Source of the DNA: Dysgonomonas sp. HGC4
GTDB taxonomy: Bacteria; Bacteroidota; Bacteroidia; Bacteroidales; Dysgonomonadaceae
Direction: 5' to 3'
NCBI RefSeq assembly: GCF_001261715.1
Contig: NZ_CVRU01000026.1
Span: 1 to 51,211 of the forward strand
Length of the DNA: 51,211 nt
The position numbers and the translations under genes are program-made. Positions 42,599 to 51,211 of the stretch are shown here, piece by piece. Below the pieces are notes generated by a model, which ran no database searches, was not told the DNA's origin, and saw nothing but the letters and a program-made list of their open reading frames with translations. Numbering within the stretch: position 1 is the first letter of the stretch; each line of letters opens with the position of its first letter.

Positions 42599-45500
42599 TT
42601 ATTTTTTTCTTTTAAATATCTTGGGATATTTTATATCGGGTAACTTGAACTTCTCTTTTGCTTTATATACCATTACAAAGAAGAAAGGAACCATTACAAT
42701 TCCAAGTGTACTTGCTACTATCATACCAAAGAATACACCTGTACCTATTGAGTGCCTGCTTGCTGAACCGGGTCCCGAAGCCATTACCATAGGAAGCATA
42801 CCAAGTATAAATGCAAAAGATGTCATCAAGATAGGTCGGAAACGTAATTTTGCACCTTGTATGGCTGCAAATACGGGTTGCATACCTTGGTCTACCTGTA
42901 TTTTTGCGAACTCAACAATCAAAATCGCATTTTTGGCAGCCAATCCTATAAGAGTAACTAAACCAACTTGAAAATAAATATCGTTATCGAGCCTCAGAGC
43001 TGTAATTCCTAAAAATGCACCTAACAACGCAATAGGCATAGATAGCAATACGGCGATAGGAACTGTCCAGCTTTCGTACTGAGCGGCAAGAAAAAGGAAT
43101 ACAAACAAGAACACCAATCCTAAAACGATGCCGGTTTGTCCCGTTGCTTTTTGTTCCTGAAATGATAATCCACTCCAAGCGAGACCTATATTTTCGGGTA
43201 GTCTCTCTTTGACTATTTGTTCTATTGTTTCCATCGTTTGTCCCGAACTGTAACCTTGTGCAGGCGTTATTTGCATAGATGACGATGTATACATATTGAA
43301 TCGGCTGATATTACCGGGGCCTGTTGTATAACTTGTTTTCCCCAATGCTGTTAGAGGAACCATAGAACCGTTTTCAGTCTTTACAAAAAAGAGGTTTATA
43401 TCATCGGCTGTAGCTCTGAACGATTGATCAGCTTGGATATATACTTTGTAGATACGGTTGAACATATTGAAATCGTTCACGTAAACCGATCCAAGATAAG
43501 CTTTCATCGTAGAAAAAATATCTGACATGGGTACTCCCAATAACATTGCCTGATCTCGGTCTACATCAAAGTATAATTGAGGTATTTCAGATTGTAATGA
43601 CGATGATACGTTGGCAATACCTTTAGCTTTAGAAGCATAATATACAAATGTATCGCTAGCAGCAACAAGGTCATCCCAAGTAGCATCCGATCGTGCTTGT
43701 AGTTTCATTTCTACACCTCCTGCTCCCCCCAATCCGGGTATGGCTGGCGGACTACTAACAAATGCCCGTGCTTCTGGATAATTATAGAATTCTTTTTGTA
43801 CATCTCTTATTACATCATTAACACCTTCGCTTCGTTCTTCCCACGATTTAAGGATAACGGTCAAAGTAGCCCGTCCTTGGTTAGTTCCTACACGAGGGCT
43901 CGATCCCGTTACATTTTGTACATAATCTACGGATTCGTGATGATCCAGATAGTTTATGGCTCGTTCGGTAACAGTACGCATACGTTCAAGAGTTGTACCT
44001 TCGGGCATTTCAAGTTCTACTGTAAAGTAACCTTGATCTTCTTGCGGGATAAAACTTGTAGGTGTTATTTTATTGAATACAAATATGAGGATGAGTACCA
44101 TTCCGAATCCTGCCATAATTCGGCGAGGATTATTAATTACCTTAACCAGAAGATTTCCGTATTTAGAATTTCCGGCGGCTAGCCATGTATTAATCTTGCG
44201 GAATACTACATTTTTTTCTTTATGAGATGGTTTTAATATTATGGCACACATAGCAGGACTCAGAGTAAGAGCTACTATTGCCGAAATAATTACTGAGACA
44301 ACTATTGTTACTGAGAATTGTCGATAAAGCGAGCCTGTAATACCATCCAGAAAACTTACGGGAACAAATACGGCTGCCAACACGAGAGCTGTTGCTACCA
44401 ATGCTCCTACAAGTTCTTTCATGGCGATGTGAGTTGCCTCTCTTGCGCTGATTCCCTTTTCCTCCATAATCCGCTCCACATTCTCTACGACGACTATGGC
44501 ATCATCAACAACGATACCAATGGCGAGAACCAGTCCTAATAGCGTGAGCATATTGAGGGAGAATCCCATCATAAGCATAAAACCAAATGTTCCGACTAAG
44601 GATATTGGAACAGCCACAATAGGTATGAGAGATGCACGCCAGTTTTGTAGTGATAAGAAAACCACAAGTATCACTAAAAATAAAGCTTCGAAAAGTGTTT
44701 TATATACTTCGTGAATAGATTCAGAAATATATTTTGTCATATCGAAAGGGATCAGGTAATCAATACCTTCGGGGAAATCTTTCTTAAGATCTACCATCGT
44801 AGCTTTTACCTGATTGGCTACTTCCATGGCGTTAGCACCCGGTAGCATATATATACTGAGGATAGTTGCACTTTTTCCGTTCAATCCACTTTCTGTACTA
44901 TAAGATGAGGCCTCAAGAGACACGCGTGCAACATCGCGCATACGTATGAACGATCCGTCTCCACTTGCTCTTACTACAATGTCTTCAAATTCACTAACGG
45001 TCGATAAACGTCCACGTGCAGTGATGGGCATTGCTACATCTACATCTATTATAGGTTGCTTGCCGAGTTCTCCGGCAGCCGATTCTCTATTCTGATCTTT
45101 TAAAGCATTTTGTAAGTCTTTTACAGTGAGTCCGAAACTTGCCATTTTATCAGGATATACCCATATTTGCATACCATAATAACGGCTTCCAACGTTGGAA
45201 ACCCTACCCACTCCGGGAATACGTCTGATAACATCCAGAACGTTTATGGTTGCATAGTTGCTTAGATATATCTCGTCAAATTTAGGGTCGTTCGAAGCCA
45301 ATGCTATCGTAAGTAATTGGCTGGCTGCTTGTTTTTCTACTGAAATACCATTTTGAAGCACTTCAGCAGGCAAACGAGACTCTGCTAGTTTTACTCTGTT
45401 TTGTATCTCAACTGCAGCTAAATCTACATTGGTGCTGACATCAAAAGTAACAGTAATGGAAAGTCCTCCCGAATTGGAACTGCTCGACTCCATGTAAATC

Positions 45501-45727
45501 ATACCGGGAGTACCGTTCAATTCCTGTTCTATGGGTGTTGCTACAGCCTGAGATACGGTGGTCGCACTCGCTCCGGGATAGGATGCACTGATTTTAACTA
45601 CCGGAGGTGTTATCTGCGGATATTGCTCAATAGGTAGAAGGGCTAACCCGATAATTCCGACAATAACGATGAGTAAAGAAAGTACGGTCGAAAGTACGGG
45701 TCTATCTATAAAAAATCCGGCTTTCAT
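42599..45727 (-). CDS. RND multidrug efflux permease (HAE1/AcrB type)
   Basis: A 1042-residue inner-membrane antiporter with the RND layout: a first membrane segment (about 9-30) after [13 protein letters not shown], two large periplasmic loops and 12 segments in total. The proton-relay acidic pair is in [20 protein letters not shown], the fourth segment. The loop signature [22 protein letters not shown] and the later [18 protein letters not shown] are typical for HAE1 pumps. The late segment [13 protein letters not shown] includes the conserved Lys. It drives efflux of hydrophobic or amphipathic compounds using protons. It overlaps the adaptor gene by 4 bp. Confidence 0.97.
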   Translation of the reverse strand: MKAGFFIDRPVLSTVLSLLIVIVGIIGLALLPIEQYPQITPPVVKISASYPGASATTVSQAVATPIEQELNGTPGMIYMESSSSNSGGLSITVTFDVSTNVDLAAVEIQNRVKLAESRLPAEVLQNGISVEKQAASQLLTIALASNDPKFDEIYLSNYATINVLDVIRRIPGVGRVSNVGSRYYGMQIWVYPDKMASFGLTVKDLQNALKDQNRESAAGELGKQPIIDVDVAMPITARGRLSTVSEFEDIVVRASGDGSFIRMRDVARVSLEASSYSTESGLNGKSATILSIYMLPGANAMEVANQVKATMVDLKKDFPEGIDYLIPFDMTKYISESIHEVYKTLFEALFLVILVVFLSLQNWRASLIPIVAVPISLVGTFGFMLMMGFSLNMLTLLGLVLAIGIVVDDAIVVVENVERIMEEKGISAREATHIAMKELVGALVATALVLAAVFVPVSFLDGITGSLYRQFSVTIVVSVIISAIVALTLSPAMCAIILKPSHKEKNVVFRKINTWLAAGNSKYGNLLVKVINNPRRIMAGFGMVLILIFVFNKITPTSFIPQEDQGYFTVELEMPEGTTLERMRTVTERAINYLDHHESVDYVQNVTGSSPRVGTNQGRATLTVILKSWEERSEGVNDVIRDVQKEFYNYPEARAFVSSPPAIPGLGGAGGVEMKLQARSDATWDDLVAASDTFVYYASKAKGIANVSSSLQSEIPQLYFDVDRDQAMLLGVPMSDIFSTMKAYLGSVYVNDFNMFNRIYKVYIQADQSFRATADDINLFFVKTENGSMVPLTALGKTSYTTGPGNISRFNMYTSSSMQITPAQGYSSGQTMETIEQIVKERLPENIGLAWSGLSFQEQKATGQTGIVLGLVFLFVFLFLAAQYESWTVPIAVLLSMPIALLGAFLGITALRLDNDIYFQVGLVTLIGLAAKNAILIVEFAKIQVDQGMQPVFAAIQGAKLRFRPILMTSFAFILGMLPMVMASGPGSASRHSIGTGVFFGMIVASTLGIVMVPFFFVMVYKAKEKFKLPDIKYPKIFKRKK

Positions 45728-46902
45728 TTATTTTCCTCCTTCTTGTTATTTTGATCTAGTCTTACTTGTGCGTCTATTTTCTTTTGCTCGTCAAGAGTTC
45801 TGGGTATAACTTTCTCACCGTGAGTAAGCTTTTGATAACCTTCTACTACAATTTTTTCTGTTGTAGATAGTCCTCTTGTTATTACAATCTTGTTGTTTTG
45901 TTCAGGTCCGGTTTCTACAAAACGTTTTTCGGCAATGCTGTCGGGGCGAATTACAAATATAAATGCACCACCTTTTTCTATTGATATTGCCTTACGTGGG
46001 ACTACAATTACATTATCTAATACGTCAAGTAGTAGCTTTACGCGTGTAAACTGTCCGGGAAGAAGTACTTGGTTAGGGTTAGGAAGAACAGCACGTACTC
46101 CAAATGTCCCCGTTTTTGGGTCTACCTGAGGTGCAGCAAAATCGACAATTCCTTTTTCACTATAAATAGTATTATCTGCCAGTGTAACCTCTACTGTTGG
46201 TTGCCACGATCGAGTTGAATCTTGTTCTCCCAAATGCACATTACGGCGTTGGCTCCTTAGATAATCAAGAGATGTTAGTTTGAAATCGACTAAGACTGTA
46301 TCTCGTTGAACTATTGTTGCCAGCAACGAAGTTCCAGATGTGCCCACTAGTGTTCCTATATCTACATAACGTTCGCTTATATAGCCTGATAGGGGCGACC
46401 TTACTATTGTATAACTCAATTGAAGTTCAGCCTGTGCTAAATCGGCTTGACTCATCAATACACTGGCGTTTGCCATGTCGAGAGCCGCTTCGGCATTGTC
46501 TAGGTCTAGCTGACTGGCTGCATTTTGCATATATAGAGGGCGTAACCTTTCTACATCTCTTTTAGATTTGGCAGCCATAGCTTCATCTTTTTTTAGTTGA
46601 GCTTTTGCTTTTTCTACTCTGGCTTTATAGGTTGCATTGTTGATGTAAAATAGAGGCTCATCTGCTGAAACCTTTTTTCCCTCTACGAATGTCATTCTTT
46701 CAAGGAAGCCTTCTACCCTCGCACGTATCTCTACATTACGAGCAGCTTTGATAAGACCAACATAGTCTCCGAAGATTTGGATATTATCAACTTTCACATT
46801 TTCTACTTCTACAATAGGAGGCTGTGTTTCATTTTTTTTGCATGCGCCTAATAGCAATATGCATAGAGAAGAGATAAAAAGGATAGGTCTGATATTTTTC
46901 AT
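45724..46902 (-). CDS. RND periplasmic adaptor lipoprotein (membrane fusion protein)
   Basis: A 392-residue adaptor with signal LLLGAC (Cys21). The flat lipoyl half-motifs are visible as [22 protein letters not shown] (about 49-70) and the returning [23 protein letters not shown] (about 168-190). Between them lies an alpha-hairpin rich in A, K and E. A beta-barrel domain follows ([15 protein letters not shown]), with membrane-proximal ending [19 protein letters not shown]. It bridges permease and outer-membrane channel. It is the first gene of the efflux operon, with no local regulator gene. Confidence 0.95.
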   Translation of the reverse strand: MKNIRPILFISSLCILLLGACKKNETQPPIVEVENVKVDNIQIFGDYVGLIKAARNVEIRARVEGFLERMTFVEGKKVSADEPLFYINNATYKARVEKAKAQLKKDEAMAAKSKRDVERLRPLYMQNAASQLDLDNAEAALDMANASVLMSQADLAQAELQLSYTIVRSPLSGYISERYVDIGTLVGTSGTSLLATIVQRDTVLVDFKLTSLDYLRSQRRNVHLGEQDSTRSWQPTVEVTLADNTIYSEKGIVDFAAPQVDPKTGTFGVRAVLPNPNQVLLPGQFTRVKLLLDVLDNVIVVPRKAISIEKGGAFIFVIRPDSIAEKRFVETGPEQNNKIVITRGLSTTEKIVVEGYQKLTHGEKVIPRTLDEQKKIDAQVRLDQNNKKEENK

Positions 46903-47280
46903 AAAGAGACATTGATTACATAAAGCGAAACATAGTCAAGCAAGGCGTGATAAAATTTCCCTTCTTGAGATAAATAGTATTGTTGTTTCGAAAATGTTTA
47001 ATTCTATAATGGGTGCAAAATTAGTAATCCGAATCAAAATACTAAACTTGAACACTCTCTTATTGTGTATTGTTCGTTTATTTTAAGTGATATTAGTATA
47101 GTAGGGAGATTTATTGCTTTTTATTCTATCATAGCCAGATGTGGTTTAGAAAATGAATGTCGCTTATGGTGTTGGTTGTTAGTTGTTTAAAACTTATCGT
47201 TAAAAAGATGTTTAAAAATGTTTCTTTTATTAAATTTTTAGATAGATTTGTGGATTAAAATAATCCAATTTGAACGACTA
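46903..47280. other. Divergent promoter region of efflux and DUF3857 operons
   Basis: This gap drives both sides. To the left, on the minus strand, TAATTTTG (47016-47023) with TTTA (47043-47046) 19 nt upstream fits -7/-33, giving a leader of about 110 nt. To the right, TAGATTTG (47243-47250) with TTT at 47221-47223 fits a promoter starting near 47257. This excludes the TTG at 47248 as a start and supports ATG 47281. No clear operator was found. Confidence 0.45.
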
Positions 47281-49272
47281 ATGAAAACTCGTTGCACTAT
47301 TTTTTTATTCTTATTTTTTCTAACTGTAGAAGCTTGTTTTTCCCAGTCAAAGTATGGAAATGTTACAATGGATGAATTGAGTATGACTGTATATCCTCAG
47401 GATACCACAGCTGCAGCTGTAGTTCTACTTAATGTTGGAGAGACCCGATTTTCATATAGTGAGCAGGTAGGCTTTCAATTTGAGTATACACTTCAAGTAA
47501 AAATAAAAATTTTAAAGAATGAAGGTCTTGAATTATGTAATCGGAGCATTTCCTTTTATCAGGAAACATCAACTACAGGTGAGAAAATATCAGGATTAAG
47601 TGGTACTACTTATAATCTGGAGGATGGTAAAATTATAAAAACAAAGCTATCTAAAGATGTTATATTTGAAGAAAATACAGATAAGAAATGGAAGCTGAAA
47701 AAATTCACAATGCCTGCGGCTAAAGTAGGTTCGGTTGTTGAATTTAAATATACGCTGACCTCAAAATATTTCTTTGATCTGAGAGATTTCGTATTTCAAA
47801 CTTGGGTTCCAGTTGCTTATACCTCTTATGAAATAACACTTCCTGAGTATTTCTATTATAATGTAAACATGCAAGGATATGAGCGTATTGATGCTAAGAG
47901 GAAGTCTGTTAACGAAACTTTCCAGATAAGCTATAAGGATGATTCAGGACGGCTACAAATAGATAATGTACGTTGCAGCGCTGAAGAAATCACTTTTGTA
48001 GGAGAAAATTTACCAGCTATAAAAAATGAACCTTATTTATGGGCTTTAAACGATTATATCACAAAAGTAAGTTTTGAATTACAAAGTATAAGATATCCTT
48101 GGACTACAATTAAAAACATAACTACAACATGGGCAGATATCGATAAAGAATTATTTAGTTCGAGTGAGTTTGGAGGTAATACTAAAAAGACAGGATTGTT
48201 TAAAGATGAAATTACAAAATCGAACTTAACCTTACAGGAGGCAAAAATTATTCAAGATTTAGTGAAGAGTAAGGTGAAATGGAATGATAAGATAGCCTTT
48301 TCTCCGAATAATCTTAAGGATGCTCTTAAGGATGGTTTGGGAAATAGTGCTGATATGAACTTTCTTTTGATTAATGCTCTTAAAACCGGAGGGTTTGATG
48401 CTTTTCCTGTAGTCTTGAGTACAAGAGAAAATGGACGTTTACCTCTATCTCATCCATCTCTAAATGCATTGAATTATACTATAACAGGCCTGAAAATTGA
48501 TACCCTCATGTATTATACGGATGCTTCAGCAAAGTTTGGGGACTGGAATATTTTACCACAAAGATGTATGGTGACTCAAGCTCGTATAATGAATGAAAAT
48601 AAAGTCGACTGGGTCGATTTGTCCACTTTTTCTTCGGGGGCATCATTGATAAGTGTTCAGATGAAACTTGATAATACAGGACTAGTCATGATTGTTTCTG
48701 ATTTTAGGCGAGGTAATTCAGCTTATGACTTTAAAGTGAATTTTTCTAATTATAAAGACAAAGATGAATATATAGAAAAACTTGCTTCAAAGTTGAATGG
48801 AAAGATTGAAGATTTTAAAATAACCGGAGAGAGTAAAGCCGGAGGAGATGTGAAAAGCGAATATACATTGATTAAGGATGCTACTTTGGGTGATGAGTTT
48901 ATATATATAACTCCAATGGTTGATCTGTTATTCTTGGATAATCCTTTTAAAAAAGAGGAACGTAAATTTCCTGTAAATCTTGACTATTTGGAAAACTATA
49001 AACAACTGGTAAATATAACAATTCCGGAAGGATATGTAGTAGAAGAATTGCCTACTTCTCAAAAATATGTATTTGGAGAGGATGATGACGCTATTACATT
49101 TATGTATCGAATAGTGCAGAATGAATCTACAATAGCACTCCAATATCAATTTCATACTAAGCAACTAATGATAGGACAAGATTTGTACCCTGCCTTGCGT
49201 GATCTGTTTGCTAAAATAGTTTTAAAGAATTCGGAACAGATTGTTCTCAAAAAAAATATTGCAATAAAATGA
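47281..49272 (+). CDS. DUF3857 protein with inactive transglutaminase-like domain
   Basis: A 663-residue exported protein starting at ATG 47281. A signal peptide covers about 1-22 (LFLFFLTVEACFSQ). The N-terminal half resembles DUF3857: EYTLQVKIKILKNEG, SVVEFKYTLTSKYF, then FQTWVPVAYTSYEITLPEYF. The middle domain (about 310-420) has the transglutaminase arrangement but without its catalytic residues. Where GDCKG is expected it reads GNSAD (Ser356), and the DHVI histidine motif is NYTI. The C-terminal part is a beta-rich DUF3858-like module. The frame is clean, so it is probably a functional binding protein. It overlaps the next gene by 4 bp (ATGA), and that paralogue keeps the triad. Confidence 0.85.
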   Translation: MKTRCTIFLFLFFLTVEACFSQSKYGNVTMDELSMTVYPQDTTAAAVVLLNVGETRFSYSEQVGFQFEYTLQVKIKILKNEGLELCNRSISFYQETSTTGEKISGLSGTTYNLEDGKIIKTKLSKDVIFEENTDKKWKLKKFTMPAAKVGSVVEFKYTLTSKYFFDLRDFVFQTWVPVAYTSYEITLPEYFYYNVNMQGYERIDAKRKSVNETFQISYKDDSGRLQIDNVRCSAEEITFVGENLPAIKNEPYLWALNDYITKVSFELQSIRYPWTTIKNITTTWADIDKELFSSSEFGGNTKKTGLFKDEITKSNLTLQEAKIIQDLVKSKVKWNDKIAFSPNNLKDALKDGLGNSADMNFLLINALKTGGFDAFPVVLSTRENGRLPLSHPSLNALNYTITGLKIDTLMYYTDASAKFGDWNILPQRCMVTQARIMNENKVDWVDLSTFSSGASLISVQMKLDNTGLVMIVSDFRRGNSAYDFKVNFSNYKDKDEYIEKLASKLNGKIEDFKITGESKAGGDVKSEYTLIKDATLGDEFIYITPMVDLLFLDNPFKKEERKFPVNLDYLENYKQLVNITIPEGYVVEELPTSQKYVFGEDDDAITFMYRIVQNESTIALQYQFHTKQLMIGQDLYPALRDLFAKIVLKNSEQIVLKKNIAIK

Positions 49273-51191
49273 AAGACATAAAAGAGAATTATAAAGCTTT
49301 GACGTTAGTTCTCTGTTTCTTCTTACTTTCTTCATCGTTGATTGCGGCGGACGATAATAAATATCCAGTAGCAAATATTCCGGATAGTCTGAAAAAAGGA
49401 GCTTATGTTGTTGTAAGGGAAAATTCGGAGGTTTTTACCCAAAGTGATATTAATCATGCAACTTATAAGGTGACTAAGGTTGTTACTATTTTGAGTAAAC
49501 AAGGTGACGATTTTGCCCACTTTACATTGTATGGAGATAAATTCAGGGAGCTTACTAACTTCACTGGGATAATAAGGGATGCTTCGGGGGCAGTGGTGAA
49601 GAAAATAAAGAAGAGTGATCTGAGATTCTCGTCAGTGTCGGATGACGCACTATCTACAGATAAGTATATTATGGCTTATCAATGTGATATACCTTCTTAT
49701 CCTTGTACTGTGGAATATCTGTATCAAGAGAAATGGAAGAATGGAATATTGTCTTATCCCGTATTTAGTCCTTATGATGGATATTTTGAAGCCATAGAAA
49801 AGTCTGATCTGAGGATTGAGACTCCTCTAAATGTTGAAATGCGTCAACGAAACAATTTTGGAGGAACTCTTAAAAAGGAAGTTGTAGGTGATAAAAATAT
49901 ATACACTGTATCCCTTCAAAATAGAACGGCAATAGCAAAAGAGCCTTTAGCAGCTAACAATAGAGAGATCTTTCCTGTTATGATGGCTGCTCCTGCTGAT
50001 ATGTGCTATGACTCTTTTTGTGGCGATATGAGAAATTGGAATAGTTATGGATTGTGGGTTAATGGTTTACTGAATGAGCGAGATAAATTATCTCCGGAAC
50101 TTGTTGCTAAATTAGAGGGACTTGTGAGTGGAGCAAAAAACGTACGAGAAAAAACTCAAATAATCTATGACTATTTACAAAAAAATACCCGATATGTAAG
50201 TATTCAACTCGGAATCGGTGGTTATCAGCCTATAGATGCACTAACTGTCTCAAAAATGGGCTTCGGAGATTGTAAGGGGTTAACCAATATGATGAAGGCA
50301 ATGCTAAAGTCGGTAGGTGTGGAGTCTAATTATTGTGTAATAAGTATGTCTGAAAAGGACTTATATGCTGATTTTCCTAATTTCTATCAATTGGATCACG
50401 TAATCCTAATGGTACCTCAGGAGGAAGATAGTATTTGGCTTGAATGCACTAGTCAGATATTACCTTTTGGTTATATACACCGAAAGATAGCAGGACATAA
50501 TGCAATTATTATATCGAGTAAAGGAGGCAAAATAACCAGATTACCATCCTACACAGACCAAGAGAATAGTAAGGAGTCTGTTATGGAGATTACAGTTAAA
50601 GAGGATGGGAGCGCAAAAGGGAAAATAATATTTATCGAACATTTGGATGGTTATGAGGATGTATTTGTGGGCTTTCAGTCAAAAGATAGGGAGCGAATCT
50701 TGAGGTATATAAATGGTAATGTAAGACTTCCTCAAATGAAAGTGGGGGAGCTTATTACCTCTGAAGATAGGTCTTCATTTCCTTCTACTCGTATTGAGAC
50801 ATCCTTCGAAGCTTCTGATTTTGCCAATCGAACAGGTACAAGACTATTTATACCCTTGTGTCCATTGACAAAGACTAATCTTAATGTTTTTACTGCTTCA
50901 ACTCGTAATTGGGACATTCATATAGAGAGTGGATTTTCGGAATCGGATACTATAACTATTAATATTCCCGATTTATACACATTGGAATCTTTACCTAAAG
51001 ATATTGACATTAATACTCCCTATGGTTTCTATAAGGCATATATTCAACAAGAGGATAGCAAAATTATCTATATTCAAAACATTGATATCTTGTCAGGACG
51101 TTATAAAAGTTCTGAATATAAAGAGATCAAAGATTTTTTCACACAAATCACTTCTGGTGTAAAGAGGAATTTGGTTTTGAAAAAAATATAG
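49269..51191 (+). CDS. DUF3857 protein with transglutaminase-like domain, catalytic
   Basis: A 640-residue exported paralogue of the preceding protein. The signal peptide ends near residue 27 (SSSLIAAD). The DUF3857 part includes YKVTKVVTILSKQGDDFAHF and SYPCTVEYLYQEKWKNGI. The transglutaminase domain (about 275-400) has its nucleophile in GFGDCKGLTNMMKAML (Cys335) and histidine in LDHVIL (His377). An acidic third residue is in IWLECTSQ (Glu392). Such domains cleave or cross-link peptides; the substrate in Bacteroidetes is not established. Translational coupling to the catalytically dead neighbour suggests that the two act together. The gene ends 20 bp before the window edge. Confidence 0.88.
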   Translation: MKDIKENYKALTLVLCFFLLSSSLIAADDNKYPVANIPDSLKKGAYVVVRENSEVFTQSDINHATYKVTKVVTILSKQGDDFAHFTLYGDKFRELTNFTGIIRDASGAVVKKIKKSDLRFSSVSDDALSTDKYIMAYQCDIPSYPCTVEYLYQEKWKNGILSYPVFSPYDGYFEAIEKSDLRIETPLNVEMRQRNNFGGTLKKEVVGDKNIYTVSLQNRTAIAKEPLAANNREIFPVMMAAPADMCYDSFCGDMRNWNSYGLWVNGLLNERDKLSPELVAKLEGLVSGAKNVREKTQIIYDYLQKNTRYVSIQLGIGGYQPIDALTVSKMGFGDCKGLTNMMKAMLKSVGVESNYCVISMSEKDLYADFPNFYQLDHVILMVPQEEDSIWLECTSQILPFGYIHRKIAGHNAIIISSKGGKITRLPSYTDQENSKESVMEITVKEDGSAKGKIIFIEHLDGYEDVFVGFQSKDRERILRYINGNVRLPQMKVGELITSEDRSSFPSTRIETSFEASDFANRTGTRLFIPLCPLTKTNLNVFTASTRNWDIHIESGFSESDTITINIPDLYTLESLPKDIDINTPYGFYKAYIQQEDSKIIYIQNIDILSGRYKSSEYKEIKDFFTQITSGVKRNLVLKKI

Positions 51192-51211
51192 TAAATAAAG
51201 AGAAAGTGAGG

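Noticed and set aside
42585-44714. Several plus-strand frames inside the RND permease gene
   Set aside because: They are antisense to a gene with unmistakable RND motifs and show no family features themselves.
47248-47280. TTG start for the first DUF3857 gene
   Set aside because: It overlaps the -7 box of the predicted promoter; ATG at 47281 begins a regular signal peptide.

Overview
The window looks like a piece of a Bacteroidales chromosome, most plausibly a low-GC member near Dysgonomonas (genus is inference). The support is two SusC/SusD pairs, LytS/LytTR signalling beside a TonB-dependent receptor, a DUF6377 regulator, lipoproteins with Bacteroidetes-type lipoboxes, promoter-like TAnnTTTG boxes and AT-rich leaders without clear Shine-Dalgarno sequences. 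No phage, transposase or cas gene is visible.

Layout. (1) 0.2-2.7 kb, minus strand: an AlbA_2 (Schlafen-like) protein, a small membrane protein and a Fic AMP-transferase with its own winged helix, preceded by an elaborate operator-like palindrome. Diverged ~93-bp copies of one sequence flank this cassette, and the right-hand copy runs into a decayed two-spacer CRISPR (30-nt repeats, 35-nt spacers). (2) 3.2-8.9 kb, minus strand: a mini-HU protein, a TonB-dependent receptor, a pseudo-histidine kinase, a LytS-type kinase and a LytTR response regulator. Three GTATAC-like boxes spaced exactly 21 bp lie just upstream of the cluster promoter and are good candidates for the LytTR binding site. (3) 9.2-20 kb, plus strand: a GNAT acetyltransferase, a DUF6377 regulator, SusC/SusD, a histidine acid phosphatase (MINPP/phytase type), a CotH-family kinase and a small ABM-domain protein. 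This Sus locus has no glycoside hydrolase and points to a phosphorylated substrate. (4) 20.2-29.2 kb: an OmpA-like lipoprotein, a 1.1-kb gap with two identical TTAAACGTTTAA palindromes and a gene relic, then a beta-helix-like lipoprotein and a second SusC/SusD pair. (5) 29.2-38.8 kb: tRNA-Leu(UAG), a Stealth phosphotransferase with a family-2 glycosyltransferase, an Nramp metal transporter, and a thioester alpha-2-macroglobulin. (6) 38.9-46.9 kb, minus strand: EamA exporter plus nitroreductase, and a complete RND tripartite efflux operon. (7) 47.2-51.2 kb: a tandem of DUF3857/transglutaminase-like proteins, the first with its catalytic Cys and His replaced, the second intact.

The region is mostly cell-envelope biology: nutrient import through the outer membrane, sensing coupled to a receptor, surface glycan modification, efflux and envelope defence. 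The least conventional parts are the Fic cassette beside the CRISPR relic, the receptor/pseudokinase/LytTR/mini-HU cluster with its 21-bp phased sites, and the phosphatase plus CotH Sus locus. No database search was possible; family names come from motifs and overall sequence character.
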